Of a stretch of 64,000 bases of DNA, positions 19,096 to 27,022 are shown in pieces. The translations under genes were made by a program, and so were the position numbers. Source of the DNA: Alphaproteobacteria bacterium (GTDB taxonomy: Bacteria > Pseudomonadota > Alphaproteobacteria > Micropepsales > Micropepsaceae); assembly GCA_025350465.1 (NCBI GenBank), contig JANXXU010000015.1, positions 62,001 through 126,000 of the forward strand, in the 5' to 3' direction. The notes beneath the pieces were generated by a model. That model ran no database searches, was not told the origin of the DNA, and saw only the letters and a program-made list of their open reading frames with translations. The first letter of the stretch is position 1; each line of letters opens with the position of its first letter.

Positions 19096-20225
19096 CAGGC
19101 CCGTTCGCCGAAACTCGTGACCGTCATCGTCTGATTGTGCAGCTGACAGTCGCCGGTGACACGATGGGGAGCGATTTCGCCGTAGGAATAGAACCCGGAG
19201 AGCGCCACGTCGGGGCCAAATACGTCGCCGACGGCCTCGATTTCGTCGGCAACGCGTTGCCCCAGCAAGAGCTTGCGTCCGATACAACTGACGAGGATCG
19301 CAAAGCTCGGCGATTTGACGTTGGCGGCGGCAGCAGCGGCGGCAGCGCCCGCCGCCAATTCCAAATGTCCGCCCCTCATAAGACGTCCGACGTGACCTTG
19401 CGGAATGTCGCCGGCGAAAATCATCGATTGCTCGGCGTCGTCGATGCCGACGATGGTGCGAACCACCGCCGCGTCTTTGTCGGCGGGTGGCCTGACCGTC
19501 AGCGGAAACAACAGCGCCGATGACGGCAAGCGTTCGGCCTCGTCGCCCAGATAGTCGCGGTAGAGCTGCAAAGCCGGCCGCCCGTCCAGCTCAAACAGCA
19601 CGTTCTCTCGTGCACGCGTGATCACACGCTCGGGGCCGAACGGCTGCCAGCCGCCGACGCTGCCGGTATTGGCGACGATGCGGCTTCCGTAGAAGCCGAC
19701 AGCCGCGATAACGCCCGGCTCAGGCGAGACGTCGACGTCCACATAGGTTTTTTCAAAGCGCGGGCCATCTCCGGCCAATCCACCGCTGATGCCCACCGCG
19801 GCCGGTAAGACGCGGCGCAGTCCGTTGATCAGCGTGCTGCCGTTGACCATCGTTCCGTCGGAAAGAACGAAGACATGCCGAAGGTCCGAGAGCGGCAATT
19901 GTCTGGCCAGCGCCTCGCCGGCTGCTGCGGAATCACTGATTGATCCAACGCGCACGGAGGCGACGCGTACCGGCGTGTCGGCAAATTCCAATGCGGTGGC
20001 GATCACGCCGCCATCCAACACTTCACGGCCGACGATCTCGCCGCCGGTCGAACAGCCTACGACATGGGCAGCCTCGAACATTTTATGCAGCTCGCGCGAG
20101 GCCGCGCCGTCGCGCATTGCCTCGGGAGCGCCGAAATACAGAACGAGCTGCGGCCTAATGTCCGTCTGACCGCTCAACCGGGTCCAGCCGCCGTGATGAT
20201 CGCATGAGTACTGTGCGATTCTCAT
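19095..20225 (-). CDS. FIST domain ligand-sensor protein
   Basis: A 376-residue cytoplasmic protein with FIST-N and FIST-C domains. The FIST family is thought to bind small molecules such as amino acids and often pairs with histidine kinases. Family features are GCSTGGEIVG, the FVLSDGTMVNGSTLINGLR segment, GGLAGDGPRF and the C-terminal GFYSYGEIAPH with the end motif HNQTMTV. The ATG at 20225 (MRIAQYSC) places the domain at the start; an upstream GTG/ATG would add ten residues. Its stop overlaps the kinase start. I infer that it supplies ligand information to the hybrid kinase, a common FIST arrangement. Confidence 0.92.
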   Translation of the reverse strand: MRIAQYSCDHHGGWTRLSGQTDIRPQLVLYFGAPEAMRDGAASRELHKMFEAAHVVGCSTGGEIVGREVLDGGVIATALEFADTPVRVASVRVGSISDSAAAGEALARQLPLSDLRHVFVLSDGTMVNGSTLINGLRRVLPAAVGISGGLAGDGPRFEKTYVDVDVSPEPGVIAAVGFYGSRIVANTGSVGGWQPFGPERVITRARENVLFELDGRPALQLYRDYLGDEAERLPSSALLFPLTVRPPADKDAAVVRTIVGIDDAEQSMIFAGDIPQGHVGRLMRGGHLELAAGAAAAAAAANVKSPSFAILVSCIGRKLLLGQRVADEIEAVGDVFGPDVALSGFYSYGEIAPHRVTGDCQLHNQTMTVTSFGERA

Positions 20226-20555
20226 ATTTGCCTGCCTCTTCAGTTCGAGGATCAAGCTACTGGAAAGTCGCTTAGTTCGACTTAATTCGCGTGATTTCCG
20301 GATGGGCGACTCAAGCCCGCCTCGACGGGAGAATCGCAGAAGTTAAGAAGTGGGCAATCTTCTCAGAAACGCTCGCGCGGTTTTCGTGTCCGCGACATCG
20401 AATACCCACTCAACGGGGGCCCGGCGGCTGAAACACAAAGAGCCCTTGCGAATCGGCTTAACCGAATTGTTCCACTTTCCGACGCACATTCGAGGGGACA
20501 CAACGGTGGTTAAGAAAATCTTGCAACACCACCTCGATGGGGAGACATCATTCAT
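20226..20555. other. Divergent regulatory spacer between FIST and diguanylate cyclase genes
   Basis: About 330 bases with no credible coding frame. It must hold promoters for the FIST-kinase operon (leftward) and the diguanylate cyclase (rightward). The cyclase has a GGGGAGA ribosome-binding sequence ending about 11 bases before its ATG. I could not place -35/-10 elements with confidence. Confidence 0.4.
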
Positions 20556-21620
20556 ATGCATTATTGGGAACTGCCGGATCAAGCGCGCACGCTCCGTGGG
20601 CAGGCACTGCACCTTCTCGATCAGCATGAGATCGCGCCCACACCGCACAATTATGAACTCTGGTTCGCCTATGCGGCCGGTGAAGACCGGACGCTGATCG
20701 AGTCGCTCGACCGCGCCGCGCGTGACGGGCGTGCACGGGACGCTATCTTTGCCCGCGAGCTGCATGCCAAATATTTCGACAACGGCGGCACCGCAGAGGC
20801 TGCCGCCGTGGAGGAGCGGTTGCGCGAGGAGATGAAACGTCTGGCGGCCGTGCTCGATGCGACCGGCCAAGGCAGTTCGACCTTCGGCAAGACGCTTTCG
20901 ACGGTGGCCGAGCAGCTGGACAACGGCATGACAGAGTCCGTGTTGACGGCGGTCGTTCAAGGGCTTGCCGTCGCGACCCGAGCGATGGAAACCAAGAACA
21001 AGGCCCTCGAAACGCAAATGACTGAATCGTGCAGCGAGATTGAAGCTCTGCGACAGTCGATGGACGCTATCAAGACACAAAGCTTGCTCGATCCGTTGAC
21101 CGGGCTCGCCAACCGTCGTGCCTTCGACGAGCGCCTGGCGGAAGCCGCCGCGCAATCGCGAGACGAAAACACGCCGTTGAGCGTCTTCATCGCCGACATC
21201 GATCATTTCAAGCGCTTCAACGACACCTGGGGTCACGCGACCGGCGACAATGTGCTTCGCCTGGTTGCAAACTGCTTCAAGACGAACGTCAAGGGTCGCG
21301 ATACCGCCGCGCGTTTCGGAGGCGAAGAGTTCATCGTCATCCTGCCCTGCACGCAATTGCCGAATGCGATAATCGTTGCCGAGCAGATTCGCACGGCGGT
21401 CGCTTCGAAAAAAATCGTCAAGAAATCCACGAATGAGAACTTGGGCAGCATCACGATTTCCGTCGGCGTCGCGCAATACGCGCCGGGCGAGGACACCGAG
21501 ACGCTCATCGAGCGCGCGGATTCCTGTCTTTACGCGGCCAAGCGCAGCGGCAGAAATCGCGTCGTTTCCGAACAGCACGCGGACGGCGTTGCGGCAGCCT
21601 CCACCAAGGCACAGGCGTGA
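20556..21620 (+). CDS. Diguanylate cyclase with N-terminal helical domain
   Basis: A 354-residue GGDEF protein that makes cyclic di-GMP from two GTP. The GGDEF domain starts near residue 175 (LLDPLTGLANRRAF), with the metal site FIADIDHFKRFN and the catalytic signature RFGGEEFIVIL. The inhibitory RxxD site before it reads KGRD, so Arg is replaced by Lys and product feedback may be weak. The first 170 residues are helical and soluble with no recognised sensor domain; similar N-termini occur in Caulobacter-type DgcB-like cyclases. Located next to the FIST/hybrid kinase operon but divergently transcribed. Confidence 0.93.
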   Translation: MHYWELPDQARTLRGQALHLLDQHEIAPTPHNYELWFAYAAGEDRTLIESLDRAARDGRARDAIFARELHAKYFDNGGTAEAAAVEERLREEMKRLAAVLDATGQGSSTFGKTLSTVAEQLDNGMTESVLTAVVQGLAVATRAMETKNKALETQMTESCSEIEALRQSMDAIKTQSLLDPLTGLANRRAFDERLAEAAAQSRDENTPLSVFIADIDHFKRFNDTWGHATGDNVLRLVANCFKTNVKGRDTAARFGGEEFIVILPCTQLPNAIIVAEQIRTAVASKKIVKKSTNENLGSITISVGVAQYAPGEDTETLIERADSCLYAAKRSGRNRVVSEQHADGVAAASTKAQA

Positions 21621-21698
21621 CGCTTGCAGATTTGCTGAAAAACCGATGACGATCGTCGTCGCCTTCAAACCAAAGGCAATCTCGATCTATCCGGCGTA

Positions 21699-22763
21699 CT
21701 AATCGATATTCAGCCGGTAAACTCGCTTGGCCGTGCCGCTGAAGAGTGCCGTCTTTTCGTCCGCCGAATACGCCTTCGCCAGGCGCTTGAACGCGTTCCA
21801 CAGCGCGGTGTAGGTCGCTCCGAAGCGGTCCACCGGGAAGTTGCTCTCGAACATGCAGCGCCGAACGCCGAACGACTCTATGCAGGCCTCGACGTAGGGC
21901 TGCCATTGGGCGGCCAAGGTTTGCGATGTCTCATCGGGCCCGGCCATGTGTGCGCGCCAGCCACCGAACGGCATCGGCAATCCGCCGACCTTAACGTTCA
22001 CGTTGGGACATGCGGCCAGCGTCTTGATATTTTGGCGCCAGATCGCAAAGCGTTCCTCGCGCTTGCCCTTGTAGCGTCCGATGCCGAGTGGCGTGCCGAC
22101 ATGGTCGAGCACGATGGTCGTGTCGGGGAACGCACGCGCCAGGTCGATCAGGTCCGGCAGCTGCGGCTCCAGCATCCACGCGTCGAACGACAGCCCGAGC
22201 TTCTGCAGATGTTTGAAGCCGTCGCGAAATTTCCGGTCGAGATAAAGCCCCGCGGCGGTCCTGCCCGCCAGCGGGCCCAGTACGTTGGGGTCGTCGTCAT
22301 GCGCGGCGGAGTGGCGGATGCCGCGGAAGCGGCCGTGCCCCGCGGCGACATGGGCGCGCAACACATCCGCCGCCGCATCACCGATGCGAAGATCGACGTG
22401 TCCCACGATGCCCGCGCAGGCGCGCACCTCGCCGTAGATGCCGCTTGCGGTCATCGCCGCGATGCCGCCCACGAATTCCGTCTCGCCGACGCATTTGAGC
22501 GCGTCGGGGCCGTCGGCGCGATACATCGCGCCGCATTCCATATAGACCGTCGCGCGCAAATTGTGGCCGCAGGTCAGATCGGCGAGCAGCTCGTCCAACA
22601 GATAGCGCGGGATCTCGTGGATGATGTCCATGAAGCCGTGATCGGACGGCGGCAAGTTCTTGAGGATCGCGGTGGGCCTGTCCCACAGATGATGGTGCGG
22701 ATCGATGATCGGAAGGCCGGGCTCGAGGATCTCTTCGCTCATGGTGGTCTCGTTCGGTTGCAT
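21699..22763 (-). CDS. Amidohydrolase_2 family metal-dependent hydrolase
   Basis: A 354-residue TIM-barrel hydrolase of the amidohydrolase_2/lactonase-like group. The metal-binding N-terminal motif is IIDPHHHLWDRP; further ligands are likely in GIRHSAAHD and the late Asp in FESNFPVDRFG. Members hydrolyse lactones or decarboxylate aromatic acids, and the substrate here is unknown. The start may be 22763 or the ATG at 22742. Upstream at 22774-22794 there is a six-base dyad TGGTGC/GCACCA that could be an operator. No pathway partner is adjacent. Confidence 0.85.
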   Translation of the reverse strand: MQPNETTMSEEILEPGLPIIDPHHHLWDRPTAILKNLPPSDHGFMDIIHEIPRYLLDELLADLTCGHNLRATVYMECGAMYRADGPDALKCVGETEFVGGIAAMTASGIYGEVRACAGIVGHVDLRIGDAAADVLRAHVAAGHGRFRGIRHSAAHDDDPNVLGPLAGRTAAGLYLDRKFRDGFKHLQKLGLSFDAWMLEPQLPDLIDLARAFPDTTIVLDHVGTPLGIGRYKGKREERFAIWRQNIKTLAACPNVNVKVGGLPMPFGGWRAHMAGPDETSQTLAAQWQPYVEACIESFGVRRCMFESNFPVDRFGATYTALWNAFKRLAKAYSADEKTALFSGTAKRVYRLNID

Positions 22764-23086
22764 ATCGTTTGCGTGGTGCGTTTTTGTGGCACCAATCAGC
22801 GCATACCGGAAGGGAGTTTCGATGGCGGTTCCTTCGCGCTGGAAAGCGAGGCCACCGAAAACGTCGCGCCCGGTTGGCGAGCGCGCGAATGATATCGCTT
22901 CATCGAGCGTGAACCAGCCGGGTCGCGCCCGCTGCGCGTCCCCGCATGCGTGATGCCTGGCTGATGCTCCGGCGCCACAGATGTCCTAGTCGAATCGGTG
23001 CCACCGATTGTGTAGGCTTTGCGAAGAGTTTAGCGTCGATATTTCGATTTTCGTCGAATGGCGCGGTCCAGCCTAGTGGAGTTCTC
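22764..23086. other. Divergent spacer, no gene seen
   Basis: A 323-base gap between the amidohydrolase gene (leftward) and the second amine oxidase gene (rightward). It contains the TGGTGC/GCACCA dyad at 22774-22794 near the amidohydrolase start. No reading frame in it looks coding; the frame upstream of 23087 lacks coding character. Confidence 0.35.
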
Positions 23087-24547
23087 ATGCGCCGCGATCT
23101 GAGTAGGCGTGCCTTCGTCACGCTTGCGGGGCTTGGAGTCGCCGCGGCCTCGCTTCCGATCAATAGAGGCGCTGCCGTAGCGGCAGAGTCCGAGGGAACA
23201 ATCTACGACGTCATCGTGGCCGGGGCCGGCGTCTCGGGCCTTGTCGCGGCGCGGGCGTTGCAGCGCGCCGGAAAATCGGTGCTCGTCATTGAGGCGCGCG
23301 ATCGCGTCGGCGGGCGCACGTGGACAAAGGAGTCGAACGGACGGCGCTTCGATCTCGGCGGGCAATTTGTCGGCCCGACGCAAGATCGCGTCATCGCGCT
23401 CTGCAAGGAATTCGGCATCCGCATCACGCCGAGCGCAGTCGACGGCGACAGCCTGTTCGAGCGTGAGACGAACGTGCTGCGCTATCAAGGTGTTTTGCCC
23501 GACAAGGGCGTGTCGCGCGCCGACCTCACAGCGTTCGGCAAGACGGTCGAAGCGTTCGAGAAAATCGTGCAAGCGGTGGGTGCGATCGAGCCGTGGGCGC
23601 ATCCGCAAGCCGCGTCGCTCGATGCGATCAGTTTCGGCGCGTGGTGCGCGGCGCGCACGAAGTCCAAGTTCGTGGCCGACTTCATGACGGTCGTGACGCG
23701 GGCGGTTTTGGGGCTCGATCCCGACGAGGTGTCGATGCTGGCCTTCGCTTACTATTCGGCGCAGGGCGACAGCTTCTCGACCTTGATCGGCACGAAGGGC
23801 GGCGCGCAGGACAGCTGGATCCGCGACGGCGCGCAAACGATCTCGCTCAAGCTCGCGGCCGAGATGAAGGATCGCGTGGTGCTGGACGTACCGCTGTTGC
23901 GCGTGTCGCAGACCGAGAGCGGCGTCGCCGTCGCCCACGGCCGCGGCCTGGCGAAGGCGCGTCAGTTCGTGCTCGCGATGCCACCGATGGCGGCGAACGC
24001 GGTTGCGTTTGAGCCGTGGTTGCCGGCCGAACGCGTCGAGCTTCAGTCGCGCATGCCTATGGGCGCTTACGCGAAGGTCGTCGCGGTCTATGACAAGCGC
24101 TTCTGGCAGGCGAAAGGGCTAAATGGGTTCTTCGCGAGTCTGCGCGGGCCGATTTCCGCGAGCTTCGACGAGAGTGAGCCGGGCGGCGCTTATGGCGCCG
24201 TGCTCGGCTTCATCGCGGGCGATCACACGCGAGCTTGGCGCACGCTTGACGCCGCCGGACGGAAGTCGGCTGTGCTCGCGCAGCTTGCGCGGCTTTTCGG
24301 GCCCGAGGCCCTGACGCCCGCCGACTATCTCGAGAAGGATTGGATCGACGAGCCGTGGTCGCGCGGCGCGCCGATGACGATACCGGCGCCGGGTGCGCTC
24401 TCGCGGTCCGGACGTGCGCTGCGCCGCTCGATCGGGCGCATCCACCTCGCCGGAACCGAGGCAGCCGAGCATTGGACGGGCTATATCGACGGCGCGGCGC
24501 GCGCGGGCGAAGAGGCAGCAAAAGCGGCCCTCGCTCGGCTGGCATAG
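23087..24547 (+). CDS. Tat-exported flavin monoamine oxidase
   Basis: FAD amine oxidase of 486 residues, a second family member in the window. The start at 23087 gives MRRDLSRRAFVTLAGLGVAAAS, a classic twin-arginine signal. FAD-binding motif: VIVAGAGVSGLVAARAL then EARDRVGGRTW; C-terminal FAD contact: IHLAGTEAAEHWTGYIDGAARAGEEAA. It is closer to MAO/putrescine-oxidase-type enzymes than the gene at 5937 because of the conserved GTE..WTGY end. Substrate unknown. The first REP-like repeat begins 39 bases after its stop. Confidence 0.9.
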   Translation: MRRDLSRRAFVTLAGLGVAAASLPINRGAAVAAESEGTIYDVIVAGAGVSGLVAARALQRAGKSVLVIEARDRVGGRTWTKESNGRRFDLGGQFVGPTQDRVIALCKEFGIRITPSAVDGDSLFERETNVLRYQGVLPDKGVSRADLTAFGKTVEAFEKIVQAVGAIEPWAHPQAASLDAISFGAWCAARTKSKFVADFMTVVTRAVLGLDPDEVSMLAFAYYSAQGDSFSTLIGTKGGAQDSWIRDGAQTISLKLAAEMKDRVVLDVPLLRVSQTESGVAVAHGRGLAKARQFVLAMPPMAANAVAFEPWLPAERVELQSRMPMGAYAKVVAVYDKRFWQAKGLNGFFASLRGPISASFDESEPGGAYGAVLGFIAGDHTRAWRTLDAAGRKSAVLAQLARLFGPEALTPADYLEKDWIDEPWSRGAPMTIPAPGALSRSGRALRRSIGRIHLAGTEAAEHWTGYIDGAARAGEEAAKAALARLA

Positions 24548-24585
24548 CCTGACCTCGGCCTTCACCGACTTTCAATAGCCGGCTC

Positions 24586-24652
24586 AATTAAGGGGACGCT
24601 TTATATAACTTAGGCGAACTCTTGGCGGCGAAACAGATAAGTATAGTGTCCT
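24586..24652. repeat. REP-like repeat, copy 1
   Basis: A 67-base element starting AATTAAGGGGACGCTTTA and ending GTATAGTGTCCT. Its ends are imperfect inverted repeats (GGGGACGCT versus the complement of AGTGTCC). It matches copy 2 at 26178 at roughly four positions in five, in the same orientation. The pair brackets the TIR-FGE gene. Ends of this type resemble REP sequences mobilised by Y1 (RAYT) transposases, but no transposase is present in the window. Confidence 0.75.
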
Positions 24653-24795
24653 CGAAACTATTGCAGGAAGAGACCGCGCCAGTTCGCGCCTGTAAAGCCT
24701 CAATGAAGAGATGGGTGCGATGTCGCCCGCGACATAGGCTTTGAGGATTTGCGCCGGACGGCTATCCTTCGCGCCGGGGAAAGAGGCCTAGCCAC

Positions 24796-26160
24796 TTGCC
24801 GGACATCTTCATTTCTTATGCGCGCTCCGATCGCGCGCGCGTCGCGACGATTGCGGCCGCCTTTGCCGCAGAAGGGTTCGACGTTTGGTGGGATCCCAAG
24901 ATCGAGCCTGGCGAGACCTTTCGCGGCGGTATTGAGAAGGCGTTGACCGCGGCCAAGTGCGTCGTCGTCGCGTGGTCAAAGGATTCGGTCAAGCGCAATT
25001 GGGTCATCGAAGAGGCGCAAGAGGGTCTCGACCGCCAGGTGCTGGTTCCCATCCTGCTCGACGACGTCGTCGCGGAACTGCCGCGCGGCTTCAAGAGCGT
25101 TCAGGCCGCTGATCTTACGCGCTGGCGCGGTGGTCGCGACGATGCGAACTGGCAGATCGTCAAGGCGCGCGTCGCCGGACTGACGCAGCCGAACGGCGCG
25201 CTCGGTGCGCCCGCCGAGCTTGGTGTTCCCTCCGCCGCTTCATTTTTTGCCTCGCTCAAAAAGATACCTGCGCGCGTGGCCTTGGCGGCTTCGATGCTGC
25301 TGTTGCTCGGGGCGCTCGCGGCCGTCTATTTTTATCGTGCGGCGCCCACGCGCAGCGCCCAAGACCAAAGCGCAGCGGGCGCCGCCACCAAGACCTTCAC
25401 CGATTGCGCGCAGTGCCCCGAGATGGTGGAGATACCGGCGGGAACGTTTCTCATGGGCTCGCCGCCGAGCGAAGCGGGTCGCTTCCCCAACGAGGCGCCG
25501 CAACACAGCGTCACGCTGAGGGCTTTTGCCGTCGGCCGCTATGAGGTGACGTGGGACGAATGGAACGCGTGCGTCGCGGCGGGCAGTTGTCCCTCGGCCG
25601 ACGATTTGGGCTGGGGCGGGGGGCGCTTGCCGGTCATCAACGTCAGCTGGACCGACGTGCAAACCTATCTCGCGTGGCTCCGCCGCGTGACCGGCAAGGA
25701 CTATCGCTTGCTCACCGAAGCCGAATGGGAATACGCCGCGCGTGCCGGCACGACCAGCCGCTACAGTTTTGGCGACAGCGAGGCCGAGCTCTGCGCCTAC
25801 GCCAACGGCGCCGACCAATCGGCAAAGGCGAGTCATAGCGATTGGCAAGCCTCCAGTTGCTCGGACGGCTTTGTCCGCACCGCGCCCGTCGGCTCGCTCA
25901 AGCCCAACAAGTTCGGCCTCTACGACATGCATGGCAATGTTTGGGAATGGGTCCAGGATTGCTTCGCCGAGTCCTATGATGGCGCAGCAGTGGACGGCGC
26001 GGCGCAGACGGCGGGCGATTGCTCGATCCGCACGTTGCGCGGCGGCGCCTGGTACTCAACGCCGAGTGTCCTGCGCTCCGCCAGCCGCGGCAAGGCGGCG
26101 TTGAACACGCGCAGCTTCGTCTTCGGCTTCCGGCTCGCGCGCACCCTTACCGGCAATTGA
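24796..26160 (+). CDS. TIR domain / membrane segment / FGE-sulfatase-fold fusion protein
   Basis: A 454-residue fusion. Residues 1-129 form a TIR domain (DIFISYARSDRARV) with the Glu72 position of NAD-cleaving TIRs in NWVIEEA. A single membrane segment spans about 162-180. Residues 205-452 form an FGE-sulfatase/SUMF1-like fold (VEIPAGTFLMGS, LTEAEWEYAARAGT, DMHGNVWEWVQD, GFRLA). The catalytic Cys pair of true formylglycine-generating enzymes is absent: the segment GGAWYSTPSVLRSASRG has Tyr/Ser and Val there. The fold is therefore probably a ligand-binding, C-type-lectin-like module. The start is TTG with AAAGAGG upstream; no internal ATG would keep the TIR domain. It stands alone, bracketed by repeats. 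A signalling or defence role is inference. Confidence 0.88.
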   Translation: MPDIFISYARSDRARVATIAAAFAAEGFDVWWDPKIEPGETFRGGIEKALTAAKCVVVAWSKDSVKRNWVIEEAQEGLDRQVLVPILLDDVVAELPRGFKSVQAADLTRWRGGRDDANWQIVKARVAGLTQPNGALGAPAELGVPSAASFFASLKKIPARVALAASMLLLLGALAAVYFYRAAPTRSAQDQSAAGAATKTFTDCAQCPEMVEIPAGTFLMGSPPSEAGRFPNEAPQHSVTLRAFAVGRYEVTWDEWNACVAAGSCPSADDLGWGGGRLPVINVSWTDVQTYLAWLRRVTGKDYRLLTEAEWEYAARAGTTSRYSFGDSEAELCAYANGADQSAKASHSDWQASSCSDGFVRTAPVGSLKPNKFGLYDMHGNVWEWVQDCFAESYDGAAVDGAAQTAGDCSIRTLRGGAWYSTPSVLRSASRGKAALNTRSFVFGFRLARTLTGN

Positions 26161-26177
26161 CGTTCGAGGCTCTAAGG

Positions 26178-26244
26178 AATTAAGGGGACGCTTTACATGA
26201 CTTGGCGCGAACTCTTGACGGCGCAGAGATAAATATAGTGTCCC
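26178..26244. repeat. REP-like repeat, copy 2
   Basis: Second copy of the element at 24586, same orientation, starting 17 bases after the TIR-FGE stop. It begins AATTAAGGGGACGCTTTA and ends AATATAGTGTCCC, so its two ends pair better than those of copy 1 (GGGGACGCT against AGTGTCCC). The recombinase remnant lies 12 bases further right. Reading leftward, the remnant's frame runs straight into this repeat, so the repeat marks the breakpoint. Confidence 0.75.
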
Positions 26245-26256
26245 TGAATCTTCTAG

Positions 26257-26466
26257 CTTCGAGACGACACCTTTGGCCTTGAGCTCCAGGCGCAGTTTGT
26301 CGGTCGATCTTAGTTCCGTGTACCGCCTGAAGATCTGGCGGATCGTCTCGGCCTCGATGGGGTTGGGCACAAGCTTATGTTGGGCGAGGTCGTAGCCCGT
26401 CGGGATGGTGCCGCCCGTCCACATGCCCTTCTTGCGCGAGGCCGAGACTTTGTCGCGGATCTCCAT
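26257..26466 (-). pseudogene. Serine recombinase fragment
   Basis: About 70 residues of the central Recombinase domain of a large serine recombinase. MEIRDKVSASRKKGMWTGG, then TGYDLAQHKLVPNPIEAE and IRQIFRRYTEL match the pattern that follows the catalytic resolvase domain. The N-terminal catalytic domain is missing: a stop codon lies three codons upstream. The C-terminus is cut off at the REP-like repeat. It is a dead remnant of an integrase or phage/transposon recombinase, evidence of past mobile DNA at this spot. Confidence 0.8.
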
Positions 26467-26472
26467 CAGCGG

Positions 26473-26998
26473 TCATTTAGAGCGCGAAGCAAGCTCAATA
26501 ACCGCTGAGTCCGCGAGGGCCCCTCGGCCGATGGCCTTGAGAAGGTACATCCCTTCGATAGACACGAGGAACAGCGGGGCCAACGAAGGCGGCTCGCCGT
26601 CGCTTTCCGGCTGCAGGCGGATCGTCACCCAGGCAAGGAACCCGTCCGCGATTTCGCCGGCAACATCGCGGTGCGGCTGAAGACCGCGAGCTGCACCCGA
26701 CGCCAAGTCGAGCCATAGATGCATGAATGGCTGCAGGCTCTCAGAGGCCAACGCAGCCCAGACCTGCTCCAGCAACACAGGAAAGGGTTTGCGTGGTTCG
26801 ACAGGGATTTTGCCGTCGAGCTGCGCGATCATTCGCGTGGCGATCCTGGCCAGCGTGGCAGTGAGCAACTCGTCCTTGTCGGTGAAGTAGTAGAGCAGCA
26901 TCCGGTCGCTGGTTCCTGCCGCAGCGGCCAAGGGCGGAACGGGCGATGGGCCTGTCAAAAAGACGCCAACACCGTTGCCGCGCAGTGGGCCGGACCAT
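26473..26998 (-). pseudogene. TetR-family regulator, frameshifted and shortened N-terminus
   Basis: The C-terminal 150 residues are a normal TetR regulator: recognition helix LAAAAGTSDRMLLYYFTDKDELL followed by an all-helical ligand domain. The N-terminus is not intact. A TetR-like start MVRPTARQR lies at 26998 in another frame, while the frame that carries the recognition helix reads through FLTGPSPVPP, which does not look like helix 1. I infer a small deletion plus frameshift. An in-frame start at 27024 would give 183 residues but with a non-TetR first helix. It lies beside the recombinase remnant and diverges from the monooxygenase gene. Confidence 0.6.
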
Positions 26999-27022
26999 GC
27001 AACACGACGAGAGGATATGAGC

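Noticed and set aside
17209-19134. 641-codon open frame on the plus strand opposite the hybrid kinase
   Set aside because: It is antisense to a gene with full domain content and intact motifs. Long antisense frames are common in GC-rich DNA with third-position bias, and the translation shows no domain.
20272-20285. CtrA-like site TTAG-N6-TTAA upstream of the FIST gene
   Set aside because: The CtrA consensus is TTAA-N7-TTAA; both one half-site and the spacing differ.
20343-21668. 441-codon open frame on the minus strand
   Set aside because: Antisense to the diguanylate cyclase; no recognisable domain.
25900-26160. Diversity-generating retroelement variable region at the end of the FGE fold
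   Set aside because: The fold is of the right kind, but no reverse transcriptase, accessory gene or template repeat was seen in the window, so it cannot be claimed.
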